From Alphaproteobacteria bacterium (GTDB lineage: Bacteria; Pseudomonadota; Alphaproteobacteria; UBA8366), in contig JANQKC010000029.1 in NCBI GenBank assembly GCA_028281325.1, positions 1-64,000 on the forward strand: a stretch of 64,000 nucleotides of DNA. Direction: 5' to 3'. A program made the translations under genes and the position numbers. Under the pieces are notes generated by a model, which ran no database searches, had not been told where the DNA came from, and saw nothing but the letters and a program-made list of their open reading frames with translations. Shown here in pieces: positions 55,126-63,447 of the stretch (position 1 is its first letter; each line of letters begins with the position of its first letter).

Positions 55126-57636
55126 ATGACGCGACGTATGCTTATCGACGCCTCGCAGTCCGAAGAGACGCGGGTTGTCGTACTCAAGGGGAATCGGCTC
55201 GAGGAGTTTGACTACGACTCGGAAAACAAGAAGCAGCTAAAGGGGAATGTTTATCTCGCGAAAGTAACGCGGGTCGAACCCTCGCTTCAGGCTGCCTTTG
55301 TCGAATATGGCGGCAATAGGCACGGTTTCCTCGCCTTCAACGAAATTCATCCCGACTACTACAAAATCCCGGTTGCCGACCGCCAAAAGCTGATCGCCGA
55401 GGAGGCGGCGCTCGAAGACGGCGATGAACAGGACGAGACCGAACAGTTCGAAACGGTCGGCGGCGACGACTTGGAAGACGTGGAACGTCGGCGCTCCCGG
55501 CTTCGCCGACGGTACAAGATCCAAGAGGTCATCAAACGCGGCCAAGTGATCCTGGTGCAGGTCGTAAAAGAGGAGCGTGGCAACAAGGGCGCCGCCCTCA
55601 CCACCTATCTATCGCTGCCCGGCCGCTACTGCGTCCTGATGCCGAACACGGCGCGCGGCGGCGGCATCAGCCGTAAGATCAACAGCATGGGCGACCGGAA
55701 ACGGCTGAAGAAGATTCTCGACGGCCTGGGGATTCCGGACGGCATGGCGGTCATCGTCCGCACCGCCGGCTCCGAACGGACGAAGGCGGAGATCAAGCGG
55801 GACTTCGATTACCTCCTCCGGCTGTGGGATACCATCCGCACCGACACGCTCGATTCCACCGCGCCCGCGCTGATCTACGAAGAAGCCAACCTGATCAAAC
55901 GCGCGATTCGGGACATGTACACCAAGGATATCGAGGAAGTCCTTATCGACGGCGAAGCCGGCTACCGCACCGCCAAGGACTTCATGCGGACCTTGATGCC
56001 GAGCCACGCGAAGCGCGTTCAGCCGGACAAGACCGACGGGACGCCCATGTTCCAACGCTTTCAGGTGGAAGGGCAGATCGATGCTATTCACAGCCCGGAA
56101 GTGAAGCTGCGGTCCGGCGGTTACATCGTGTTGCACCAGACCGAAGCCCTCGTGGCGATCGACGTCAACTCCGGCCGGGCGACACGGGAACGGCATATCG
56201 AAGAAACCGCGCTGAAGACGAACCTGGAAGCCGCCGAGGAAGTCTCGCGGCAGCTGCGGCTGCGGGACTTGGCCGGCCTTATCGTAATCGACTTCATCGA
56301 TATGGAGGATTCGCGAAACAACCAGGCCGTCGAACGCCGCCTGAAGGAAGCATTGCGGCATGACCGGGCGCGTATCCAGGTCGGCCGTATCAGCCATTTC
56401 GGCCTGCTTGAAATGTCGCGCCAGCGACTGCGGCCCAGCCTGACGGAAATGTCCAGCGAGATTTGCCCGCATTGCGGCGGTTCCGGCTACATCCGGTCCG
56501 TCGACTGGACCGCGCTCTATATCCTGCGCGCCATCGAAGAGGAAGCGCTGCGCAAACGGTCGACCGAAATGGCCGTTTCGATGCCGAGCGAGTCCGCGCT
56601 CTACATGCTCAACCAAAAAAGATCGCGGCTGCACGACCTGGAAGAACGGTACGGCATCAAGATCCTGATCGTCGCCGACAACAGCATCATGGCGCCGGCT
56701 TTCTCGATCGACATCGTGCGGAGTAAAACCGGCGAGACCATGCGTGTCGAGACGGAAGACAGGGACCGCGATCGAGACCGAGACCGCCAAGGTCAGCGCA
56801 AACGGCGGCCGCGCCGCCGCCGCCGGTCCGAGCCGGATACCGAGGCTGTCGATGAAACCCAGGAGACGGTCGAGGCGACCGACGCCGAAGAACGGAGCGA
56901 CAGCGCCGAAGCGTCGGAGCAGGATGGCGACGGCCAACCGCGCCGCCGGAAACGGGGACGCCGCGGCGGACGCCGCCGGAACCGGCGATCGCGAGCGGCG
57001 GAGGGCGCCGACACCGAAACGGCGGTCACCGACATTTCCGACACCGAGCCGGACGCCGAGCCCGAGGCAGATACCGCGGCAGCGGCCGATGACCCCGGGT
57101 CGGCCGAACAACCCGACGTCGATGCGCCGCCCGCCGACGAGAAACCGAAACGGCGGCGGCGGCCGCGCCGACGGGCGAGCACCGCCGATAAGGCCGTTGA
57201 TGGCGACACCGCCGATGGCGATACCGTAGCAGCAGACGGCGCCGTATCGGACGATACAGCATCCGAGGAAGAGGCAGCGGCCGCCGCGACAGCGGAGGAT
57301 ACGGCGGACGACGCTGCGACCGCGAAGGCCGCGGCAAAGCCGAAGTCGCCGCGGCGGCGCACCCGCACCGCCCGAAGCCGGAAACCGAAGGACGATGCGG
57401 AAACGCCTGAAGCCGACGCCAAGGCGGCGGCCAATGGCTCGGCGGACACGGCGCCGAAGCCCGATACCGAAGAAGCCGATGCGGAAACGTCGTCGGCAGC
57501 GGCTGGGGAACCGGACACCGCCCCCACCCCGGAGCCAAAACCGGCAGACGTTTCAGAGGGCGCCGAGCAGGAGCCGGTCCAGACCGAAGAACCGGGTGAA
57601 AAACGAACCGGCTGGTGGAGCCGGGTCGTCGGCTAG
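55126..57636 (+). CDS. rne: Ribonuclease E
   Basis: An 836-residue endonuclease from the ATG at 55126 (GGAG upstream). MTRRMLIDASQSEETRVVVL opens the protein. An S1 domain (about 30-160) carries an acidic insert near 95-125 (DGDEQDETEQFE). The catalytic Asp residues are in AIDVNSGRATR (346) and IDFIDMED (389), exactly 43 apart as in E. coli. The Zn-link CPHCGG lies at 447. From about 545 the protein is disordered: alternating Arg-rich (RNA-binding) and Ala/Glu/Asp/Thr stretches, ending GWWSRVVG. It degrades mRNA and processes rRNA as core of the degradosome. Confidence 0.95.
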   Translation: MTRRMLIDASQSEETRVVVLKGNRLEEFDYDSENKKQLKGNVYLAKVTRVEPSLQAAFVEYGGNRHGFLAFNEIHPDYYKIPVADRQKLIAEEAALEDGDEQDETEQFETVGGDDLEDVERRRSRLRRRYKIQEVIKRGQVILVQVVKEERGNKGAALTTYLSLPGRYCVLMPNTARGGGISRKINSMGDRKRLKKILDGLGIPDGMAVIVRTAGSERTKAEIKRDFDYLLRLWDTIRTDTLDSTAPALIYEEANLIKRAIRDMYTKDIEEVLIDGEAGYRTAKDFMRTLMPSHAKRVQPDKTDGTPMFQRFQVEGQIDAIHSPEVKLRSGGYIVLHQTEALVAIDVNSGRATRERHIEETALKTNLEAAEEVSRQLRLRDLAGLIVIDFIDMEDSRNNQAVERRLKEALRHDRARIQVGRISHFGLLEMSRQRLRPSLTEMSSEICPHCGGSGYIRSVDWTALYILRAIEEEALRKRSTEMAVSMPSESALYMLNQKRSRLHDLEERYGIKILIVADNSIMAPAFSIDIVRSKTGETMRVETEDRDRDRDRDRQGQRKRRPRRRRRSEPDTEAVDETQETVEATDAEERSDSAEASEQDGDGQPRRRKRGRRGGRRRNRRSRAAEGADTETAVTDISDTEPDAEPEADTAAAADDPGSAEQPDVDAPPADEKPKRRRRPRRRASTADKAVDGDTADGDTVAADGAVSDDTASEEEAAAAATAEDTADDAATAKAAAKPKSPRRRTRTARSRKPKDDAETPEADAKAAANGSADTAPKPDTEEADAETSSAAAGEPDTAPTPEPKPADVSEGAEQEPVQTEEPGEKRTGWWSRVVG

Positions 57637-57720
57637 CAGCGCCGCGGATTCAAGCGCCTAAAAACGTCACGGCGAAGGTTTGACCGGCCCGAATGGGTCG
57701 GCTAGCCTTTTGCCGTCAGC

Positions 57721-59052
57721 ATGAATTGGGAGTCGAGTATCGGCACCCATGAGTTCTGGGTGCGGTATTCGGTCAGCGCACCGATGGCACAACGAAACGC
57801 ACCGCCGGGCCCCAACTTCCATGAAACCGTCGATGCCGCGCATCGGCCGACGGGCCCGGCCTTCGATACCACTATCTTTCGACTTTTTGTCCCGCTCATC
57901 CGCTCCTTGATCCGATCCGGTAGTCTCGCGATTTGCTACCGCGACAACCCCGGCATCATGGTCGGTGACGGTGATGGGGACTTTTGCTTGATGCAAGTCG
58001 ATAAAACCCGTTTCCTGCGCCGCGCCCTCGCCAAGCCGGACCTTGCCGTCGGCGAAGGGTATATGGAGGGCGAGTGGCGCCTTCGACAAGGCGACCTGGC
58101 GACCTTTATCGGGCGGCTGCTCTCCAATCAGGAAGCACTGCTGCAAAACCCGATCTTTCAGGCGCTTACCGCCCTGCAACACTGGCTCTTCGATCCGCAT
58201 CGGCGGAATGAACCGAGCCGAAGCCGGCGAAACGCGGCGCACCACTACGATCTCGGCAACGATCTGTATGCGGCATTTCTCGACGAAGGCATGAATTACT
58301 CCTGCGCCTTCTTCGAGACGCCAGCGCAGAGCCTGCGGGACGCTCAGATCAATAAGTTGCGCACGAGCATCCGCAGGTTGGACATACGGTCCGGCATGTC
58401 GGTTCTCGACATCGGCTGCGGCTGGGGCGAGCTGACACGGCGGATTACGCAGGAGACCGATGCCGGGGATGTGGTCGGCATAACCCTTGCCGAGCGGCAA
58501 TATGCCCTGGCGCGCGACCGGGCCGCCGCGGTCCAATCCAATCGCCTAACCTATCGCCTGGAGGATTATCGCGACTTCGCCGCCACCAATCCGGAAAGGT
58601 TCGACCGCATCGTCAGTATCGGCATGTTCGAACATGTCGGCCGGCATCAGTTCGCCGATTACTTCGGCGCCATCAAACGGATGCTCAAACCGGGCGGCCG
58701 GGCGTTGGTCCATTCGATCGTCCGCCCTGCCCCCGGCACGACGAGCCCTTGGATCGACCGGTACATTTTTCCGGGCGGTTACATCCCGCACCACAAAGAG
58801 CTGACCGACAGCGGCGTCCTGGCGGGATTGACGCTCGAACGACCCGCCTTCGTCCACCAGAGCTTTCATTACGCCAATACGCTGCGTCATTGGCGGCAGC
58901 GGTTCAATGCGCGGAACGGATCGTTGGATTCGAAGAAATACGATGCGCGGTTCCGGCGGATGTGGAACTTCTACCTCGCCGCCTCCGAAGCCGCGTTCGA
59001 CGCCTCGGGCTACTACGTCGCGCAAGCCTTGTTCCGAAAGGAACCGCTCTAG
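57721..59052 (+). CDS. cfa: Cyclopropane-fatty-acyl-phospholipid synthase family protein
   Basis: A 443-residue SAM-dependent enzyme. YMEGEWRLRQGDLATF (N-terminal lipid-binding part), AHHYDLGNDLYAAFLDEGMNYSCAFF (substrate site), VLDIGCGWGELTRRI (SAM motif I), VSIGMFEHVGRHQF and YIFPGGYIPHH are all as in CfaS. It adds a methylene across double bonds of membrane lipids at the inner-membrane surface. The start at 57721 gives the longest frame; an ATG at 57787 is plausible. Its TAG shares CTAG with the convergent aminotransferase stop. Confidence 0.93.
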   Translation: MNWESSIGTHEFWVRYSVSAPMAQRNAPPGPNFHETVDAAHRPTGPAFDTTIFRLFVPLIRSLIRSGSLAICYRDNPGIMVGDGDGDFCLMQVDKTRFLRRALAKPDLAVGEGYMEGEWRLRQGDLATFIGRLLSNQEALLQNPIFQALTALQHWLFDPHRRNEPSRSRRNAAHHYDLGNDLYAAFLDEGMNYSCAFFETPAQSLRDAQINKLRTSIRRLDIRSGMSVLDIGCGWGELTRRITQETDAGDVVGITLAERQYALARDRAAAVQSNRLTYRLEDYRDFAATNPERFDRIVSIGMFEHVGRHQFADYFGAIKRMLKPGGRALVHSIVRPAPGTTSPWIDRYIFPGGYIPHHKELTDSGVLAGLTLERPAFVHQSFHYANTLRHWRQRFNARNGSLDSKKYDARFRRMWNFYLAASEAAFDASGYYVAQALFRKEPL

Positions 59053-60203
59053 CGATTGCGGTCGATCAACAGGGTTGCCGCCGCTTCGATCGCCGCATTC
59101 GTCTCGGCGTAGGAAGCCCGGAGGAATCGGTTGCCGCGGTCGGGATCGAAATCCAAACCGGGCGCCAAGGCAACCCCGGTATCGGCCAGGATCTTGCGGC
59201 AGAACGCGTCGCTGTCATTCGTCAAATCGCCGATATCGACATAGACGTAAAACGCGCCATCGGCCGGGGCGAATTTCTCGAAGCCGGCCTTCGGCAACAC
59301 CGAGAGCAACAGGTCGCGATTGGCGCGATAGGCGTCCACCCGCCGCTCATTTTCTTCGCGGCAGTCGAATGCCGCCACCGCCGCGATCTGCGATAGCGTC
59401 GGCGCCGAAATGAAGAAGTTCTGCGCGAGGCATTCGATCGGCCGCAACAGGTCGGGCGGCACGACCATCCAGCCGACCCGCCAACCCGTCATCGAAAAGT
59501 ACTTCGAAAAGCTGTTGATGATGATCACCGACTCATCGAAGTCCGCCGCCGTATCGGCGCGGCGGTCATAGGTGATGCCGTGATAGATTTCATCGGAGAT
59601 CAAACGGATCCCCTTCGCCTTGCAGTAGTCGACGAGCGCCGACAATTCCCGGCGATCCAGCATCGTGCCCGTCGGGTTGGACGGCGACGCCACGATCAGC
59701 CCGTCGAGAGGGCCGTCCCGCAACGCCTTGTCCAAGAGCGCCGGCGTCGGCTGGAACCGGTCCTTCGCATCGGCCAACAGGTTGACCGGCTCGACCCCGA
59801 AGGCCGACAGAATATTGCGGTAACATGGGTAGCCCGGCGACGCGAGCGCGACCCGGTCGCCGACCTCGAACGCCGCCAGGAAGGCAAGAACGAAGCCGCC
59901 CGACGACCCGGTCGTCACCACGATGCGCTCCGCATCGACGGCAACGCCGTAGTAATCGCGATAATGCCCGGCAATGGCGTCGCGCAACGGCGGGATGCCG
60001 AAGGCTTCGGTATACCCCAGCCGGTCGCTCGACAGCGCGTTCCGCGCGGCCTCCAAGACACCGGCCGGCGCGCCGGTCCCGGGCTGCCCCACCTCAAGAT
60101 GGTAGACGGCTTCCTGCGCGGCGGCGCGCTCGTTCGCGGCGCGCAAGACATCCATCACCATGAACGGCGGGATACCGGCTCGTGACGCGACTTTCAGCAC
60201 CAT
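59049..60203 (-). CDS. PLP-dependent class I aminotransferase
   Basis: A 384-residue fold-type I aminotransferase. Landmarks: YHLEVGQPGTGAP, GYTEAFGIPPLRDAIAGHY, VTTGSSGGFVLAF, SPSNPTGTMLDR (cofactor Asn), LISDEIYHGI (Asp/Tyr), the PLP Lys in INSFSKYFSMTGWRVGW and the substrate-carboxylate Arg near the end (RFLRASYAE). Substrate preference (aspartate, alanine, aromatic) is undetermined; the alanine/aspartate subgroup is likely. It is six bases downstream of the gamma-glutamyltransferase stop in the same direction, so probably co-transcribed. Confidence 0.9.
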   Translation of the reverse strand: MVLKVASRAGIPPFMVMDVLRAANERAAAQEAVYHLEVGQPGTGAPAGVLEAARNALSSDRLGYTEAFGIPPLRDAIAGHYRDYYGVAVDAERIVVTTGSSGGFVLAFLAAFEVGDRVALASPGYPCYRNILSAFGVEPVNLLADAKDRFQPTPALLDKALRDGPLDGLIVASPSNPTGTMLDRRELSALVDYCKAKGIRLISDEIYHGITYDRRADTAADFDESVIIINSFSKYFSMTGWRVGWMVVPPDLLRPIECLAQNFFISAPTLSQIAAVAAFDCREENERRVDAYRANRDLLLSVLPKAGFEKFAPADGAFYVYVDIGDLTNDSDAFCRKILADTGVALAPGLDFDPDRGNRFLRASYAETNAAIEAAATLLIDRNR

Positions 60204-60209
60204 GCGGCG

Positions 60210-61868
60210 TTACTCGAGTTCAATGAGCAGTTCGAGGCCGGTGCCGGACCCGCGACTGTCCGCAACCGGCCGGCAATCGACCCTTGCCAGGGAGGGGACC
60301 GGAATTCCGGTGGAGCAATGAATGACATTGACCCGGCCGAGACGCGGCTGCCGAAGGATCGTGTGCCCGCGGCGCGCCAAGGTCTCTACCCGGGGCGGCG
60401 TTTCCGCCGTCTCGACGATAACCGCGTCCGATCCGGGCAACGGATGCAGCCGCGGCCCCGTTACCGCGTCCTTCACAGGCTGCTTCTCCAACAGGGTTTT
60501 CGCCGCGACGCTGACGATGACGCTCGATACCGCTTGTCCGGCGACGCCCGCGGCCGCGAACCGAAACACCTTGCCCTCCTCGCCGGTCACCATCATCGGG
60601 CTGAGCGAGTATGGGTTCCGCGACCCGACGCCCGGCGCCTGGGCCAAGAAAATGCCAATGCCCGGCACAAGCCGGCCCGTCCCGAACGGATTGTAGAGGG
60701 TCAGGGTACAGGCGACGGCCAAACCGAGGCCATCGACCACGACGAAGCCCGTACCCGACGGATTCTCGGATATGCGCGCGCCGTCGGCCGGCGCGACACC
60801 GGGCGGCGTTGCGCGCCCCGCGTCATAGGTCGTCATGAGTTCCCGCGCGCGGTTTGCGGATAACAGGCGCGTGGACTGCGTCTGCCGGTCGCCGTTGATG
60901 TTGTTCCACGTCTCCCGGTCGGCGTATGCCCGGCGTCCGACTTCCGCAAGCAGATGCGGCCGCTCCTCCGCAGGCGCACTTTCATAGCGTCGATCGGTCA
61001 ATAGCATCTGCCACATCTGCGCGATGACCGGGCCGGACAAGACCGGAGGACCGGCGACATGCAGATCGTCCTCACCGTACCGAACCGTCAGCACCGGACG
61101 CCACCGCGCCCGATAATTCCGCAGGTCTTCATTGGTAATCGTGCCGCCCGCCCGACGAATCCCATCAACCAGACGGTTCGACAACGGCCCGGAATAAAAA
61201 GCGCCCGCGCCCCGCGCCCGGATCTGGCCCAAGGTTGCGCCCAGCTCGACCTGCCGGATGAGTTCGCCTTCGATGACCGGCGAGCCGTCGGCCATCGAGA
61301 ACACCCGCCGCGCCCCCTCGTCGACGAACAAAGGGCGCGCCGCGCGCGCCAAGTCCGATGCCGTTTCCTTGGAAACGACGAAACCGCCGCGCGCCAGCGA
61401 TTCCGCATGGGTCAGGTTGTCGGACCAACGCATGCGGCCGAAACGGCTATGCAGCGCCGCCATGCCCCGCACATTGGTCGGCACGGCGGTCGGCCGATCC
61501 CCACCGGACAGGCCGCTGTTCGGCACAGGCGCGATGAAGTCGAGCATTTCGGTCGTTTGCGTCCGGGAATCGTGCACGAGGCAGACCCCGCCGCCGCCCA
61601 GGGACGCCACCGACGGCATCGTCACCGACAGGGTGAAATACAGGGCCACCGCTGCATCCGCCGCGCTGCCGCCCCGCGCCAGGACATTCCGCGCCGCCAC
61701 GACAGCGCGCGAATCGTCCGCGACGAATGAGCCGTAGACGTAGTCACTGGGATCGGGCAGAATCGTTTCTAACGTTTGGCTAAAACGGCTGTCCCCACAA
61801 GCGCTTAGGAAAAGCGAACACGCGAAGACGGCGCCAATTTTCAATCGGGTGCCTTTTTTGGACCACAT
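60210..61868 (-). CDS. ggt: Gamma-glutamyltransferase family lipoprotein
   Basis: An Ntn-hydrolase of about 552 residues. I place the start at the ATG at 61868 (MWSKKGTRLKIG), which gives a lipoprotein signal with lipobox LSAC (FACSLFLSACGDS); the open frame runs to 62075 but overlaps the divergent protease gene. GSAADAAVALYFTLSV and SLGGGGVCLVH are the family's early segments. The processing Thr is likely in NPSGTGFVVVDG near residue 372, and PFGTGRLVPGIGIFL follows. The late GGT signature is shorter than usual. It would break gamma-glutamyl peptides in the periplasm, tethered to the membrane. Followed by the aminotransferase. Confidence 0.82.
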   Translation of the reverse strand: MWSKKGTRLKIGAVFACSLFLSACGDSRFSQTLETILPDPSDYVYGSFVADDSRAVVAARNVLARGGSAADAAVALYFTLSVTMPSVASLGGGGVCLVHDSRTQTTEMLDFIAPVPNSGLSGGDRPTAVPTNVRGMAALHSRFGRMRWSDNLTHAESLARGGFVVSKETASDLARAARPLFVDEGARRVFSMADGSPVIEGELIRQVELGATLGQIRARGAGAFYSGPLSNRLVDGIRRAGGTITNEDLRNYRARWRPVLTVRYGEDDLHVAGPPVLSGPVIAQMWQMLLTDRRYESAPAEERPHLLAEVGRRAYADRETWNNINGDRQTQSTRLLSANRARELMTTYDAGRATPPGVAPADGARISENPSGTGFVVVDGLGLAVACTLTLYNPFGTGRLVPGIGIFLAQAPGVGSRNPYSLSPMMVTGEEGKVFRFAAAGVAGQAVSSVIVSVAAKTLLEKQPVKDAVTGPRLHPLPGSDAVIVETAETPPRVETLARRGHTILRQPRLGRVNVIHCSTGIPVPSLARVDCRPVADSRGSGTGLELLIELE

Positions 61869-61896
61869 TGAATCACTACATATTTGAGGTGACATC

Positions 61897-63297
61897 TTGG
61901 GGATCAGACCGTTGCTAGGTATCTGTAACAAAATCACTCTTCGTTGCGCGCCGCGGCTTTCGGCTCTGATTCTGCTGGTCGCCCTGGCGATATCTTGGTC
62001 ATCGTCCCGCGTATCCGCGCAAGGCTTCTCGCTTATCCGAGATACCGAAATCGAAAATACCATTCGGGTGTACACAGCGCCACTGTTCCGAGCGGCCGGC
62101 CTGGATGCGTCATCGGTCCGGCTTCACCTCGTCAACGATGCACGCCTGAACGCCTTCGTCGCGGGCGGCATGCGCATCTTTATTCACACCGGACTGTTGA
62201 CCACCGCCAGCCACCCCGGCCAAGTCATCGGGGTGATGGCGCATGAAATCGGCCATATCACCGGCGGCCATTTGGCGCGGATTCAGGAAGGCTTGAAGGC
62301 GGCCACCGCCCAATCCATCATCGCAACGATCCTGGGAGGGGCGGCCGCCGCGGCGGCCGGACGGCCGGAAGGAATTGGCGCGGCCGTCTTGGGCGGCGGC
62401 ACCATCGGCCAGCGCAGCATCCTGGCCTACACCCGCGACCACGAACAGGCGGCGGACCAAGCGGCGCTGCGGTATCTGGACGGCAGCAGGCAATCCTCAC
62501 GGGGCTTGCTCGAAATCATGATGATCCTGAAGCGGGAAGAAGGCATCTACGGCGCGAGCCTCGATCCGTTCATTCGCTCGCATCCCCTGACCGAGAACCG
62601 CATTCGGTTTATCCAGAACCATATCGAACAGTCCGAGTTTTCGGATGTTCCGATTCCCGATGACCTCATGGCCGCCCATTACCGGATGCGCGGCAAGATC
62701 CTGGGTTTCCTGGATCCGCCGATCGATACGCTGCGACGCTATGACGCGTCCGACCCGAGCATGGAAGCGAAATACGCGCGGACCGTCGCCTACATGAAAC
62801 TGAATGAGACCGAAAAGGCGCTCGCCATTCTCGACCCGCTCATCGACGCCACACCGCAAGACCCCTTCCTGCATGAATTGCGGGGCGACATCCTGCGCGA
62901 TGCGGGACGGCCCCAGGAAGCCGCGGCCGAATACCAAAAAGCGATCGAGATTCTGCCTTGGGCGGCCCTGATCCGGCTGAGCTTGGCGCAAACGCAGATC
63001 GCCATCAACGATCCGAACGAACTCGACGCCACAGTCGCCAATATCAAGGAAGCCATTCGCTACGAAGCCGAAATCCCCCGGGCATGGCGGCAACTCGCCA
63101 TCGCCTACGGACGCCAGCAGAAGCACGGGCTCGTCTCGCACGCCCTTGCCGAGGAAGCGCTGCTTAAAGGCGATATCCGCACCGCCCGCGAGCGCGCGAC
63201 GCGCGCGATGCGGCTGCTGCCGAACGGATCGGCGGAGTGGATTCGGTCTCAGGATATCGAGCTACAGGCGAAACGCCTGAAAGATCGGCGGAGTTAG
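61897..63297 (+). CDS. M48 family metalloprotease with TPR repeats (BepA-like)
   Basis: A 466-residue exported protein. It starts at a TTG at 61897 with GAGGTGA eight bases upstream; no better ATG precedes the signal peptide (about 1-42, ending VSAQ). It has the zinc motif HEIGHITGGH (His116, Glu117, His120) and the second Glu in the DHEQAADQAALRYL segment. The C-terminal third has TPR-like helical repeats (EKALAILDPLIDATP and GRPQEAAAEYQKAIEILP). BepA-type proteases act in outer-membrane protein quality control. It is divergent from ggt, with only 28 bases between the two chosen starts. Confidence 0.9.
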   Translation: MGIRPLLGICNKITLRCAPRLSALILLVALAISWSSSRVSAQGFSLIRDTEIENTIRVYTAPLFRAAGLDASSVRLHLVNDARLNAFVAGGMRIFIHTGLLTTASHPGQVIGVMAHEIGHITGGHLARIQEGLKAATAQSIIATILGGAAAAAAGRPEGIGAAVLGGGTIGQRSILAYTRDHEQAADQAALRYLDGSRQSSRGLLEIMMILKREEGIYGASLDPFIRSHPLTENRIRFIQNHIEQSEFSDVPIPDDLMAAHYRMRGKILGFLDPPIDTLRRYDASDPSMEAKYARTVAYMKLNETEKALAILDPLIDATPQDPFLHELRGDILRDAGRPQEAAAEYQKAIEILPWAALIRLSLAQTQIAINDPNELDATVANIKEAIRYEAEIPRAWRQLAIAYGRQQKHGLVSHALAEEALLKGDIRTARERATRAMRLLPNGSAEWIRSQDIELQAKRLKDRRS

Positions 63298-63316
63298 CGT
63301 GCCTTAGGCGGCGATT

Positions 63317-63334
63317 GCGGTGCTCACGCACCGC
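63317..63334 (+). terminator. Hairpin after the M48 protease gene
   Basis: Seven-base perfect stem (GCGGTGC / GCACCGC) with a four-base loop, 19 bases beyond the stop. It lacks a U-tract, so it is weak as an intrinsic terminator; it may protect the mRNA end. Confidence 0.4.
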
Positions 63335-63447
63335 TCACCCCTTCGTCAGTCGTGCTAAAGATCGCGTGCAAAAGCTTGCGGGTCGCGGCAACGTAAGGGA
63401 TAGTTGTGCCATGCTCGCCGATAATCGATTCGTGGAGTATCCGAACC

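Noticed and set aside
54789..55211. 140-codon ORF overlapping the start of rne
   Set aside because: It overlaps the conserved RNase E N-terminus out of frame, and its composition is not protein-like. A structured leader is preferred.
55609..57111. 500-codon open frame antisense to rne
   Set aside because: It mirrors the rne reading frame, with His/Gly/Arg-rich composition typical of GC-rich shadows, and shows no domain or ribosome site.
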